A program made the position numbers and the translations under genes. The notes beneath the pieces were generated by a model, which was given only the letters and a program-made list of their open reading frames with translations, was not told where the DNA came from and did no database searches. From assembly GCF_032854445.1 (NCBI RefSeq), contig NC_088295.1, positions 58,945,249 to 59,009,248 of the forward strand: a DNA stretch of 64,000 bases, read 5' to 3'. Below are positions 39,301 through 49,701 of the stretch, in pieces (positions within the stretch are counted from its first letter, which is position 1; each line of letters starts with the position of its first letter). This DNA is from Liolophura sinensis. Its lineage: Eukaryota > Mollusca > Polyplacophora > Chitonida > Chitonidae.

Positions 39301-42300
39301 CTAGCACTTACTGGATGAATACTGCTATTGCAAAAACATATGGATGAACTGAGAAGTTGCAAACTCACTATTTACTGGTCTTTTGATAGTTTTAATAAAG
39401 ATTACTGGGGACCATGTGTTATGATTTACAGTTCACCAATTATGAAACAATTATTAGGAGAACCATCACTTGGTTATTTAGACATGTAATTATTTCTCTG
39501 ATGCAGCCAAGAGGGTCAGAGGATGTACAAACATGTCCTGTAGATTTACAGGCTAATGGTTTAAACTAAGCTAATGGTAGAGCAAATCGAGAGAAAGAAC
39601 AGCTCATGTTTACCTAAAAACCTACAAGGATTCAGTAATTTATTCCGCCAGTAATCAAAACGAAATCAGACAGACAGAGAGACAGACATGGCCCACCCTA
39701 CAAGCTTAATGTGAACCCACCTTCTCATTGAGACATTCAACCAAGTCTCTCACATACCCCCTCATTTCTTGGAAGAACCTATAGCGCTCTTCCAAGCCGT
39801 CAGTGCTGCCCTCTGCCTGGGAGATGCTCGTCTCGGTGTCTTCCAAGTCCTGCACTAAGCGATCTTTCTCCGCTACATGATTCTTGTGGACAGCTTCCAT
39901 CGAGTCCACGCTGAAATACATGGCAGAAGGGTAACATGCCGTTTTAAGTTTATCAGAGTTTATCAGAGTACAAACAATTTTTAACCTTATCAGAGCAATG
40001 AAACAATATGCTGTTTCCAGTTTGATCAATATTTTGTTTTAAGTGATGCCAGAGTGAAGAGACAATATGCTGTTTTTAGTATTGCCAGAGTGAAGAGACA
40101 ATATGCTGTTTTTAGTATTGCCAGAGTGAAGAGACAATATGCTGTTTTTTAGTGTTGCCAGAGTGAAGAGACAATATGCTGTTTTTAGTGTTGCCAGAAT
40201 GAAGACACAATTTGCTGTTTTTAGTTTTGCCAAAATGAGGACACAATTTGCTGTTTTCAGTGTTGCCAGTGTGAAGAGACAATATCCTGTTATTAGCAAT
40301 TCGTGTGACAGAATAAAAATGCTGTTTTCAGCATTATGAGTGAAGGTACAACATGCATTTTTAGCTTTACAATAGTTTTACAAGAGTGACAAAATGTTAG
40401 TTTTACGAGATGGCTCTTTGAGTCACAACAATGCGTGATACACTCCCACAATGTTACTTTTATTCTTGATTTTGTTCTTCATTACTGTTAATGTAACAAC
40501 ATACAAAGACTACTGCAAACATTTTTCAAAACACTTCATGTATTACAATTCTTCACATATCTCTTAAGTAATTCTTCAAGTTTACAGCTAAATTCCAGAT
40601 CATTTGAGGCCACTGTGCCTGGCTTCCAGGTGAGATTGAGGTATTGCTTGTCTTAAGCTGTTTTGACAGTGTGATTGCCACTACATATGTATCATATAAC
40701 AAAGCAGTCTTCAAAGCAGACAGTGGTATTTACCGCTCTTGTAAGCGTTTTCTGATGATGTCGATGGTAAGTTTTGAGGAATCTCCACCGGTGACTGGCA
40801 CTGGGGTGGGGAAAGACGACTGGGCAGGGGCGTAAGGTGTAGCTGGGGCCAGGCTGGCTGTGTACTCAGTGCTGTAGTAATCTAGCTGAACCCCAACACC
40901 TGTGCTGTACCCGTCAGACGGAACAAGTACCTGTAAAACAAATATCAAGTGAGAAAACTATAAGATCATTTTATTCATTTGCACAGCAGTTCTTGGGTTA
41001 TGAATGGTAGCCTTTGGTTAAGCAAGGTCTACTGTTTAACGTTTTGACAGGGATAGGGAACAATGCACAGTATCAGGGCAATGAACAATGCACCGTATCA
41101 GGGAAATGAACAAGGCTCTGTATCAAGGGAAAGGACAATGCACAATATCAAGAGAATGAACAATGAACAATATCAGGGGAATGAACAATGCATAGTATCA
41201 GGACAATGAGCAATGCACTGTATCAGAGAAGACCGGGGAATGCACAATACACAGTATCAGGGGAATGAACAATGCACACTATCAGGGGAATCAGGGGAAT
41301 GCACAATGCACAGTATCAGGGCAATGAACAATGCACAGTATCAGGGAAATGCACAATGCACAGCAGCAGAGCAATGAACAATGCACAGTAGCAGGGCAAT
41401 GAACAATGAAAAGTATCAGGGCAATGAACAGTGAACAGTATCAGGGCAATGAAAAATGAACAGTATCAGGGCAATGTACAATGCACAGTATCAGGGCAAT
41501 GAACAATGAACAGTATCAGGGCAATGAACAATGAACAGTATCAGGGCAATGAAAAATGCACTATATCAGGGCAATGAATAATGCACTGTATCAGGGAAAT
41601 GAACAATGCACAGTATCATGGGAAAGAACAATGGACAATGCATAGTATCAGGGGAATGAACAATGCACTGTATCAGAGAAAACTGGGGAATGCACAATAT
41701 CAGGACAATGAACAATGCACAGTATCAGGGCAATGCACAATGCACAGTAGCAGGGCAATGAACAATGAACAGTATCAGGGCAATGAAAAATGCACCATAT
41801 TAGGGCAAAAACAATGCAAAGTATCAGGGCAACAAACACTGCACAGCATCAGGGCAATGAACAAAGAACAGTATCAGGGCATTAAACAATGCACAGTGTC
41901 AGGGCAAACAACAATGCACAGTATCAGAGCAATGAACAATGCACAGTACACATGTAAGACTGCCGCACCTTATCAGGAATAAGCACATGAAATCTCATAA
42001 AACATTCACATCAGACAATTCAGCTGAACACCCATAGACTAAAAGACTTTCCAGCTGTCAGTGTAGCACTACAATCAAATCTTTGCGCTGGGAATGAGAA
42101 AACCAACCGTGAATGTAGAAAAGCTTAAAATGGATAATGAATTTGATAAAGCATTTGTCTCTTAATAGCCTTAATAACTGAAATCTTGAAAAAAGTTTTG
42201 ACATATTTTCCATCCAATTGGACATGGTCTTACCTGCTGGGTGCTGACCCCTTTCCTGATCTGCTGCTCCTCCCACTCTCTCTCCTGGTCACTCTCTTCT

Positions 42301-45300
42301 CCATCACTTCCTACACAAAATACACCCCACACACATCAATATAGCAACGTATCACACAACATGATCATCAACAGTATGTACAACATGACCATCAACAGTG
42401 TATACAACATGACCATCAACATTATGTAAAACATGACCATCAACAGTATGTACAACATGACCATCAACAGTATCTACAACATGACCATCAACAGTATCTA
42501 CAACATGACCATTAACAGTGGATACACCATGGCCATCAAAACTGTATACAACATGACCATCAACAGAGTATACAACATGACCATCAACAGAGTATACAAC
42601 ATGACCATCAGCACTGTATACAACAAGACCATCAACACTATACAAGACCATCCACAATGTACATAAGACCATTAACAGTATGTACAACATGACCATCAAC
42701 AGTGCACACAACATGCCCATCAACACTGTATACAACATGACCATCCACACTGTATACAAGACCATCAACACTGTATACAACATGACCATCAACAGAGTAT
42801 ACAACATGATCATCAACACTGTACACAACACATCCATCAATATGAATAAAAGCACACAACACACATGAACACACATATAACTGAATGATGAAAACTATTT
42901 ATTTACTTGTTAAAATACAAGGTCATTTTATTATAGCGCAAGGTTGCCAAACCGTTGCACTATAGCAAGGCTACACTGAATTTTTTATTAACTTATTTCT
43001 TTAATATGTCAAAAACCATAAATTACCTAAATTTTAGCCCACAAAAGTGTGTGTTTTTGAAGCAAATAAATGTCACAAAATATTAGTTTTAGTGCAGAAC
43101 TTATATCATCCACCTTCCAAACAGACCTTGAAGCACTTTTGCAAAACTAGACTCTCACATTCAGGAAAAAATAGCAAGTTAGTCACTAACTAACAAAATT
43201 TTAGGTCATTTGGGGTATATGTACATGGTTTGGTTCATAGGGGTAGAAAACTGTAGTGTGGGGGAAGCCACTTTGCATACTAGAGATCTGCCAGGCCTTC
43301 TAAGGTGTGCTAAGCCTACAGCCCAGTCATATCAACAACTTCGCAGTCAAATCTCATTACACTCACAAGGCTAAGACAATGAGTGAATTCAAATCAGTAA
43401 TCTTGGCTTCAAAACTGGTTCCATTTTACCCCATACAACTGACAAGAGCCAGCTTATGGCCTTCAGATAAGAATATAGAGAGCCTGGGCCCAGTTGTTCA
43501 AAAGTATATTCAAAGTTAATCCAGGCTTAAATCTTAACGCCATTCACATCACGATACAAAGTGAAGTCTGAAGTCTGGACTAATGTTAATACTGGAATTG
43601 AACAGCTGGATCTGGTATATTGTCACGGTGCACTGACCATGCTCAGCTGCTAAGAACTCGTCCTTCATCTTCTGTCTCTCCTTGGCAAAGGTGTTAATGG
43701 AGAAGTCAATTCTGCCTTCCTCATCATCATCACTACGGTCGTTCTCATCATCTCTGTTAACAAAAATGTCGTAAGTGCATAAGATTTTATTTGGTGCCCA
43801 ATTCTATACTCCTGACCACAGCTACCATCGGTCAATTTATTTGGAGTTGGGAGTTTTTCACCAGTATTTGACGAATACTCACGAATATTTCACTCATAAG
43901 ACGGTACTCCACATTATGGTGGCAGGAAACTGGGCAGAGCCCAGCAGAGAGCCACGATCATCCGTAGTTTACTGGCAGACCTTCACACTTACGAGCAGAG
44001 ACAAAGCCAGCATGAGCTGGGCTTGAACTTGAACAGCAATTGCATTTGTGAGAGGCTCCTGGAGCATTGTGCTGCATTAGCCGCTAACCACTTGGTTATG
44101 TGGCTTACCTAGCCTTTGGCTTAGTTTTAGTTTATGCCGCACATAATTTCACATCTAAACACCACACCCACTATCAGAACAACAGCTGATCATCCACAAA
44201 GGGCTGGAATGCGACAAATGGAAAAGAGAAGTCACCCAGAATAAACTTTAGAATCTTAAGGAAATGTTTTGATCCTGAACCGTTTTTATATTATTCTATA
44301 CTCCACAGATTTTACAGTGCAATCAAGAATTTTTCGCTTATATGAAGGCCATAATACTTATGTGTGCAGAATACCAGATGTAAATCATTGCACCACGCTA
44401 AGCACCTAAGAACTCTTCATCTCTATAATTTCAGCCTTATTTGCTGGATTTATTTTCATCTTCCACCTGATGGCTTTATATATGTGTGCCGTTTCTTAAC
44501 TTCTTATTTTTAAGATACCCACCTGATCAACCGAGATCCACTGTTCTCATTGTTTTCCTCAATGGAGACAAAGTCACCCATCTCGCGTGCCATCTGTCGA
44601 CGTTTTCGGATCATGTGAATGGTGTTGGCATCAGGAATTTCTCCACCTATACAACAATGAACATTCGTAATTAAGAATAAATGCAGGCATACGTTGATTT
44701 GTGATCCTAAACAACTAAGCATCAACCATATTCAGTTTCAGTACACATTATTTATTTATTTGATTGGTGTTTTACGCCATACTCAAGAATATTTCACTTA
44801 TGCGACGGCGACCAGCATTATGGTGGGAGGAAACCGAGCAGAGCCTGGGGGAAACCCACGACCTTCCGCAATGTGCTGGCTGACCTTCAAACGTACGGCC
44901 ACCAGTACGCATTATATGTCGACTATGACTGGAGGCAACTCTGTCACCTGACTGTCATGTGACTTGTTGACTCCGCCACATCACAATGACAACTGTGGGG
45001 AAACTGAGTTTTATTGTGCACAAGCAGATTGATCAACTTGAGCAAGCCTGCCTAGATCAACTTAAACCAGTGCCCGATCCTTATACTAACAGTTGCTTCC
45101 AGTCGCAAGGTGCAGAAGAGTGTCAGACAGACAGCTTAACGTCTGATTCCATCGCTACATTAAAGCTTGGCTTTGCAGTATACTGTGTTCTAAATACAGA
45201 GCCAAATGCAACTTGTTTAACTGAGAGGAGTGAGTGAGTGAGTGCTTGGGGTTTAAAAAACGAAGGAATCCTTAGGGTGCATTTAAGTGTAATGTGCCTC

Positions 45301-46864
45301 CTTGTTGCAGGACGGATTTCCACCGCTCTTTTATTTAGTGCTGCTTCACTGAGACGACTTACCGAAGGCAAGTAAGCCGCCCCGCCTGAGCCATTATACT
45401 GATACGGGTCAACCAGTCGTTGCACTATCCCCTTCATGCTGAACGCCAAGTGAGGAAGTTACAACTTCCTCTTTTAAAGTCTTAGGTGTGATTCGACCAA
45501 GGAACCTGGATCTACCGGTCCCGAAGTGGACGCTCTACCAACTGTGCTATCCGGGCCGGTCATTAGAGGACATTTGGCCCATAATTCATGCTGCAAATTG
45601 GATGTACAGCCATGTGTCTGACGTAGGCCTGGTTATGCGCCTTACCAACAATGAACTGATAAATCATATTAGATGCTTGTTTTTCAACATATAATAAATG
45701 AAAGCAAGCATTCCTTAAATTTATTATGATTTTGGGGTGTTTGGCTTAATTTTGGCATGCATAAGACTTTAAAAAGAGAGAAGTCCTGCAAATAACCCTA
45801 AAAATGAACAATCCCTCAGGTTTTGGCATGATAACAAACATAAGAGTAACCTATTTTGAATGTTCTAATTTTACTTTTCCTTCTTCAGCCAACACATGGA
45901 CCTCATATGAGGTTAATACCGTGTCTTCAACAGCAAGATCCATTTATGAAACCATGCCACTAGTATCTGGCTAATTCACTAATCATGACATTAACATATC
46001 ATAACTGTACGTACGCTGTAACAAGGCCCTGAAGGTGTGAGACCCATCCCCTTCACCATCATCATCTTCATCGTCATCATCACTGGGGAGTGCCGGAGCA
46101 TCGCCATTGCCTAGGTTACCAGGCTTCTGCTTCTCTCTTAATTCCTAGTTAAACACCAATACAATGCAGGACAAGATTTATAATAACTATCAGTTTGGAT
46201 TCCTTTAAAGCATTCATCTAGACCTAGCTGACTTATTTCGGATGTGACCATAAACTGTATCACCAAAGTCTTAAAATGATAGCAGCGGGCTCTTTATAAA
46301 GCATTCCCACTGTCCAACAGGCCTTTATTGTGGGTTAAAATCCAGGTCCTGCTTGTTTGGCTGAAGCTTTCAATTAGGATTTCAAATCAGTTCTTGTCAA
46401 GACACCTGGCAAGGTGCACTTAATTCCTTGAGGCATGTCTCTCTCTCTCCAAAACAGCATATGAACACAAACTTAGCCTATAATAATGCATGTTATCAGA
46501 ATCATGAAATGCTTTTTTTCTCTGTTTTTTCTTACAAATGATGAAGACGTCTACAATGTTATTTAGTTGATTTGATTGGTGTTTTACGCTGTACTCAAGA
46601 ATTTTACATGACAGCCTGCATTACCATGGTCTACAATGTTGTCTACAATCCGCTTTCAAATCTGCTATCTGCTGTCAAATGCAATAGACACTGCTTTATG
46701 TAATACAACCTTAAGTTGGTCTGCAGCGTAATCTCCCTCTACCACTTGGCCAACATTGGTCTCTGTTACTTCCTCCTTTTCACGCTGACTCTCTTTCTTG
46801 AGCTGTTTTGCTATTCGTTTACTGTGGCTTGACTTTTTCACCTTGAACACCTCTGTTTCTCCTG

Positions 46865-46896
<32 letters not shown>

Positions 46897-48606
46897 AGTT
46901 ATAAATAAGTGTTCAGTACTTCATGGATCATTGCTTGTGTTTTTATTGAGGTTTATTTGACTGGTTCTTTAAACCGTGCTCAAGAATATTTCACTTATAC
47001 AACGGAGGCAGCCGTTATCGTCTAAGAAATCTGAGCGGAGACAGGGAGAAACCCACACCAATCCGCAGGTCGCTGGCAAACCTTTGCATGTGCGGCCGGA
47101 GAAAAGACAGCTGGACTTGAACTCACAACGATCGTGTCAGTGACAGGCTCTCGAGTTATTGTGCTAGTACGCTAACCACTCTGCCACAAAGGACCCCCAT
47201 GGTTGAGGTTTAATGGTGCTGTCAACATCATTCTGCTGATACAGGTATCATAGTCCGAGATTTCTCTGGCGTCAGGTTTGGCCATTTTGTTTGGCCATTA
47301 ATGGCCCAACACCAACGTCAGACTGTGCTCCAAATAAAAACCTTATGCAGTTTCCGTGGTAGTGTGTCATAGTGTTTGAAACAAAAATTATGCATCAAAT
47401 ACATCTCCATGTCTAAGTTTGCAGACACTTATGTTAATAATATTTTTGTCTGTCGATTTATCGTAAGCGCGATGTTGGTCTGTAATTTATAGGTTGCAAG
47501 GGTTCAATATTCCTTTGTGATGCTCAAAGCGAATGGCTGCACAGATGGTCTCGACATATTTGACAAGAGCAGGTAACTGCATCAGGTATTTAAATGAAAT
47601 GCGCTCTGATGGTGGCTTGTGGCCATACTTGGTGGAACAAAATTTTGCAATGATGGATTAATGTATCTCTACATAGTCATCTTTTAGCTTTTTCAGATAT
47701 GCAGAAAGTTGAAAGTCATATGTTTAAACACTCTAATCCTGAATTTTTTTTTTTAGTCATCTATTACTGCTGCAGCATAGGTTCAGTGTGAATCTGACAG
47801 TGTGTCAGCTGGGTTTTAGCTCTGCCATTCCAAAACATCTAATACAATGGTGGATGGGTCACTCTCTGTGGTATCAATTTGTGAGGAAACTTCTAAGTGA
47901 TTCTGCAGGAGTGTTCTAGTCCTGTATGATATTACTTATTTCCACTGGTATTTTATACAAGTATTTCGATAGGTTGTGATATTCCGCACGGTTGTGACAC
48001 GGCACGTCAGAAATAACTGTGCCCCAGATATTGTGTACTCTCTGTAAAATTTAATACTGTAACTTTAATTCTTTTGATAGATCAAATGGTACTGATTATT
48101 AATTACATACTTCCGAACTTGTTGAACACTGTATTATTGTCACAGACATTCTGCAATATCGTGTTATTGAGTACTTAACTATAAAATATGGTTTGCACCA
48201 TGCGCTTTGAGTTCTACAATCGGAGAGGTTTCGATACAGATGCACGAGCGCATGAAATCGGGATCTGATCGAGACTTTAACCCCCACCCCCCCAAAAAAA
48301 TACCAGCATGCTTAGATATCATGTGAATTATAAGGCTTGATTATTTAATTCTGTTGGGTGAAAACGTAAGATGCACGACATGCCTTCATCATCTTCAAAA
48401 CTCAAGAGCTTTGTTGACTTGTCCCCTTTATCTCGTTTTTTCTTCTCTTTCGTCTTCTTCTCCGGGACACTGGGTGGTGGTGCAGGTTTAACAGAAGCTT
48501 CATCGACAGTGTTATCGATGGAGACATCTTCTTTTTCCTGATCAGAGTCGCTGTCTGCGACTTTTCTTCTAAAATTACGCTTCGGCTTCTTGAACATGCC
48601 TGCCAT
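30387..48606 (-). CDS. PAXBP1: PAXBP1 / GCFC1 (PAX3- and PAX7-binding protein 1 homolog)
   Basis: GCF-family nuclear protein. In vertebrates it bridges Pax3/7 to an H3K4 methyltransferase; relatives act in spliceosome disassembly. Exons in transcript order: 48606-48384, 46861-46710, 46144-46015, 44646-44523, 43753-43638, 42310-42234, 40930-40734, 39910-39721, 38430-38309, 37473-37395, 36528-36416, 35608-35409, 34674-34521, 33997-33885, 33503-33427, 33105-33039, 32204-32058, 31502-31348, 30483-30387 (stop). About 845 codons, against roughly 917 residues in human. Landmarks: N-terminal MFKKPKRNFRRKV; EVFKVKKSSHSKRIAKQLKK; GEIPDANTIHMIRKRRQMAR; ERYRFFQEMRGYVRDLVEC; GLSSDDEES; then the GCF domain with SLCLPKLFNPLLRLQL, FNDLLFYGYDEE, FFQRQFWG and a final helix rich in K. 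Intron 1 appears to be GC-AG. Exon 9 ends in phase 2 but exon 10 starts in phase 1, so a small exon between 38309 and 37473 is probably missed. M4 (48597) matches the human start, M1 adds MAG. Confidence 0.95.
32137..32640. repeat. about 97-bp tandem duplication including the 5' end of PAXBP1 exon 17
   Basis: Units start at 32145, 32242, 32339, 32433, 32530 and 32626 (partial). The first unit is the 5' part of coding exon 17 plus its acceptor; the others lie in the upstream intron and repeat the exon start and the CAG acceptor. Confidence 0.95.
35056..35190. repeat. 45-bp tandem repeat, 3 copies
   Basis: Three units starting at 35056, 35101 and 35146 (core GATTCTGGTGGATTCC), in the PAXBP1 intron between exons 13 and 12. 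Confidence 0.93.
36620..36832. repeat. about 45-bp tandem repeat, 5 copies
   Basis: Five copies of TTAAGTTCTCACTAACATGA followed by a CACCATGAA and TATTTGTTAC segment, in the PAXBP1 intron just upstream (transcript sense) of exon 11. Confidence 0.9.
36833..36947 (-). mobile_element. SINE-A fragment
   Basis: Diverged 3' part (GTGTTTTATGCTATACAAGA) in a PAXBP1 intron, followed at once by another copy. Confidence 0.65.
36964..37150 (-). mobile_element. SINE-A, 5'-truncated
   Basis: Tail (TTTATTTATTTATTTC) to B-box region; tandem with the preceding fragment. Confidence 0.82.
37518..37602 (-). mobile_element. SINE-B 3' fragment
   Basis: TGCTTGGGGTTTTATGTCGT and CTTAACCATTTTTTCAGTCA match the 3' end of the SINE-B copy at 54484. 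Confidence 0.65.
38984..39171. mobile_element. MITE family 1, copy 3 (PAXBP1 intron)
   Basis: Best preserved copy: TAATTCTTCAACCTTTTCGC at the left against GCGAAAAGATTGAGGAATTA at the right, i.e. about 23-bp inverted ends bounded by TA, as in Tc1/mariner-derived MITEs. Confidence 0.85.
40045..40345. repeat. 36-bp minisatellite, about 8 copies
   Basis: Unit core GTGAAGAGACAATATGCTGT, diverging toward its edges, in the PAXBP1 intron between exons 7 and 8, starting about 130 bp upstream of exon 8. Confidence 0.93.
41050..41960. repeat. 25-bp minisatellite, roughly 36 copies
   Basis: Long array of variants of CAATGAACAATGCACAGTAT plus CAGGG, about 0.9 kb, in the PAXBP1 intron between exons 6 and 7. 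Long open frames here are artefacts. Confidence 0.95.
42345..42845. repeat. 24-bp minisatellite, about 20 copies
   Basis: Variants of ACATGACCATCAACAGTATG, in the PAXBP1 intron between exons 5 and 6, starting about 35 bp upstream of exon 6. The 174-codon minus frame over it is repeat-derived. Confidence 0.95.
43856..44108 (-). mobile_element. SINE-A, nearly full length, diverged
   Basis: 3' end CACGAATATTTCACTCATAA through to a tRNA-like head (CTAACCACTTGG). In the PAXBP1 intron between exons 4 and 5. Confidence 0.85.
44748..44902 (-). mobile_element. SINE-A 3' half
   Basis: Tail TTATTTATTTATTTGATTGG to CAAACGTACGGCC; well conserved. Confidence 0.92.
45226..45561 (-). mobile_element. SINE-C (third tRNA-derived family)
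   Basis: Minus strand starts GGCCCGGATAGCACAGTTGG (A box), has GGTCGAATCACACC (B box) and ends in an (ACTC)n tail (GAGTGAGTGAGTGAGTGC on plus). In the PAXBP1 intron between exons 3 and 4. A tail fragment of the same kind (CGTTAAGCCCCAACACTCAC) is near 23470. Confidence 0.78.
46563..46618 (-). mobile_element. SINE-A tail fragment
   Basis: TTGATTTGATTGGTGTTTTA and CTGTACTCAAGAATTTT only. Confidence 0.75.
46868..46895. repeat. A28 tract (T28 beside the PAXBP1 exon 2 acceptor)
   Basis: On the sense (minus) strand about 28 T precede AATCAG, making an extreme polypyrimidine tract three bases from the acceptor. Confidence 0.9.
46951..47200 (-). mobile_element. SINE-A, full length, diverged
   Basis: Tail to head (CTGCCACAAAGGACCCCC) in PAXBP1 intron 1. 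Confidence 0.87.
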
Positions 48607-49023
48607 GAATCAATTTAGCTTAATAGTATTATGGGATGGAACGTACTATTCAAAACTATGACCGCAATATAATACGGTTAGACGGACAATGGAGATACAG
48701 GCAGTACCACCGTAACATGGTAATATGAACATTGTCTCAAAATTCCTGTCATGTTATCATACAACATGTAATGCCTTTTTAACGCCTTAAATGCTGTTCG
48801 GACGATGCAGCCAAATACTTTATACCAGTAGGCCTTGACCTAAGGTAACACAGAAAATGCTACAGAATGTTCATTTTCTTACACAAAAACACTAGATGTG
48901 TGCATTGTAAATGTGGGAAAAGATAGAAACTCCTTCACATTCATTACAGTAACAAATACTTTTTATAAATAGGTTATCATTAATGGTTTGGCTAAGTTTT
49001 ATCTGCTGAGTTTTTTCTCTCTT

Positions 49024-49162
49024 AAATTTATTTATTTATTTATTTATTTATTTGATTGGTGTTTTACGCCGTACTCAAGAATATTTCACTTATATACGAC
49101 GGCGGCGAGCATTATGGTGGGCGGAAACCAGGGGGAAACCCACAACCATCCTCGGGTTGCAG
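49024..49162 (-). mobile_element. SINE-A 3' half, long ATTT tail
   Basis: Eight TTTA units then a well-conserved 3' end; between PAXBP1 and MAP3K7. Confidence 0.92.
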
Positions 49163-49234
49163 TGTGTGACCCACAATGACGTACTAATTGATCAACTAGA
49201 GAGGTCGGCCTGTAGTTTCCTTCACCAAAAAAAG

Positions 49235-49305
49235 TTGTCTGCCATCGTGTAAGTGAAAGATTCTTGAGCCTGGCATTAATCAATAATTAAATAAATAAAT
49301 AAATA
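49235..49305 (+). mobile_element. SINE-A 3' end, inverted relative to its neighbour
   Basis: GTGTAAGTGAAAGATTCTTG to AATAAATAAATAAATAAG, opposite in orientation to the copy 70 bp to the left. Confidence 0.85.
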
Positions 49306-49701
49306 AGATGTTAACAATATATATCATAATAATAATATATAATAATAAGATGTTCTTGAAAATGATGGTCATGCAGCCTGTACTTCGCAATCATAAACCT
49401 AGCTAGTCTCCATATAGGACAAAAGTTATTGCTTTCTATAAATGTGGTGAAACATGAGCATTTTTTTTTTATATTATGTATTTTTAAGGATGTAGATTTG
49501 AATACAGAAATTCGCCACCCTCTTTGCCACTAAGGTTTAAGTCCGTTTTCGATTTTTTCGGGTCAATATTTTACTGAAGTTTTATACCGGGTGGGATACC
49601 ATTGGGATTTTCCAAACAAGACAGGGAGGGAATGTTATTTCTATTTTTTTTTACTCATCCTTTTCTCACTTAATGTTCGTGACATGAGGTGACAATCGAC
49701 G

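Larger units (their letters stand above)
48607..49701. promoter_or_regulatory. head-to-head intergenic region PAXBP1 / MAP3K7
   Basis: About 1.1 kb between divergent start codons. It must hold the 5' UTRs and promoters of both genes unless distal first exons exist. The centre is filled by an inverted pair of SINE-A pieces (49024-49162 minus, 49235-49305 plus). No clear core-promoter motif stands out. Confidence 0.45.

Noticed and set aside
41581-41982. 133-codon plus-strand frame
   Set aside because: Repeat translation of a 25-bp intronic minisatellite on the antisense strand of PAXBP1.
42352-42876. 174-codon minus-strand frame
   Set aside because: Repeat translation of a 24-bp intronic minisatellite.
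45490-45561. tRNA gene on the minus strand
   Set aside because: Good A and B box match, but it is joined to a body and (ACTC)n tail, so a SINE head is the better reading.
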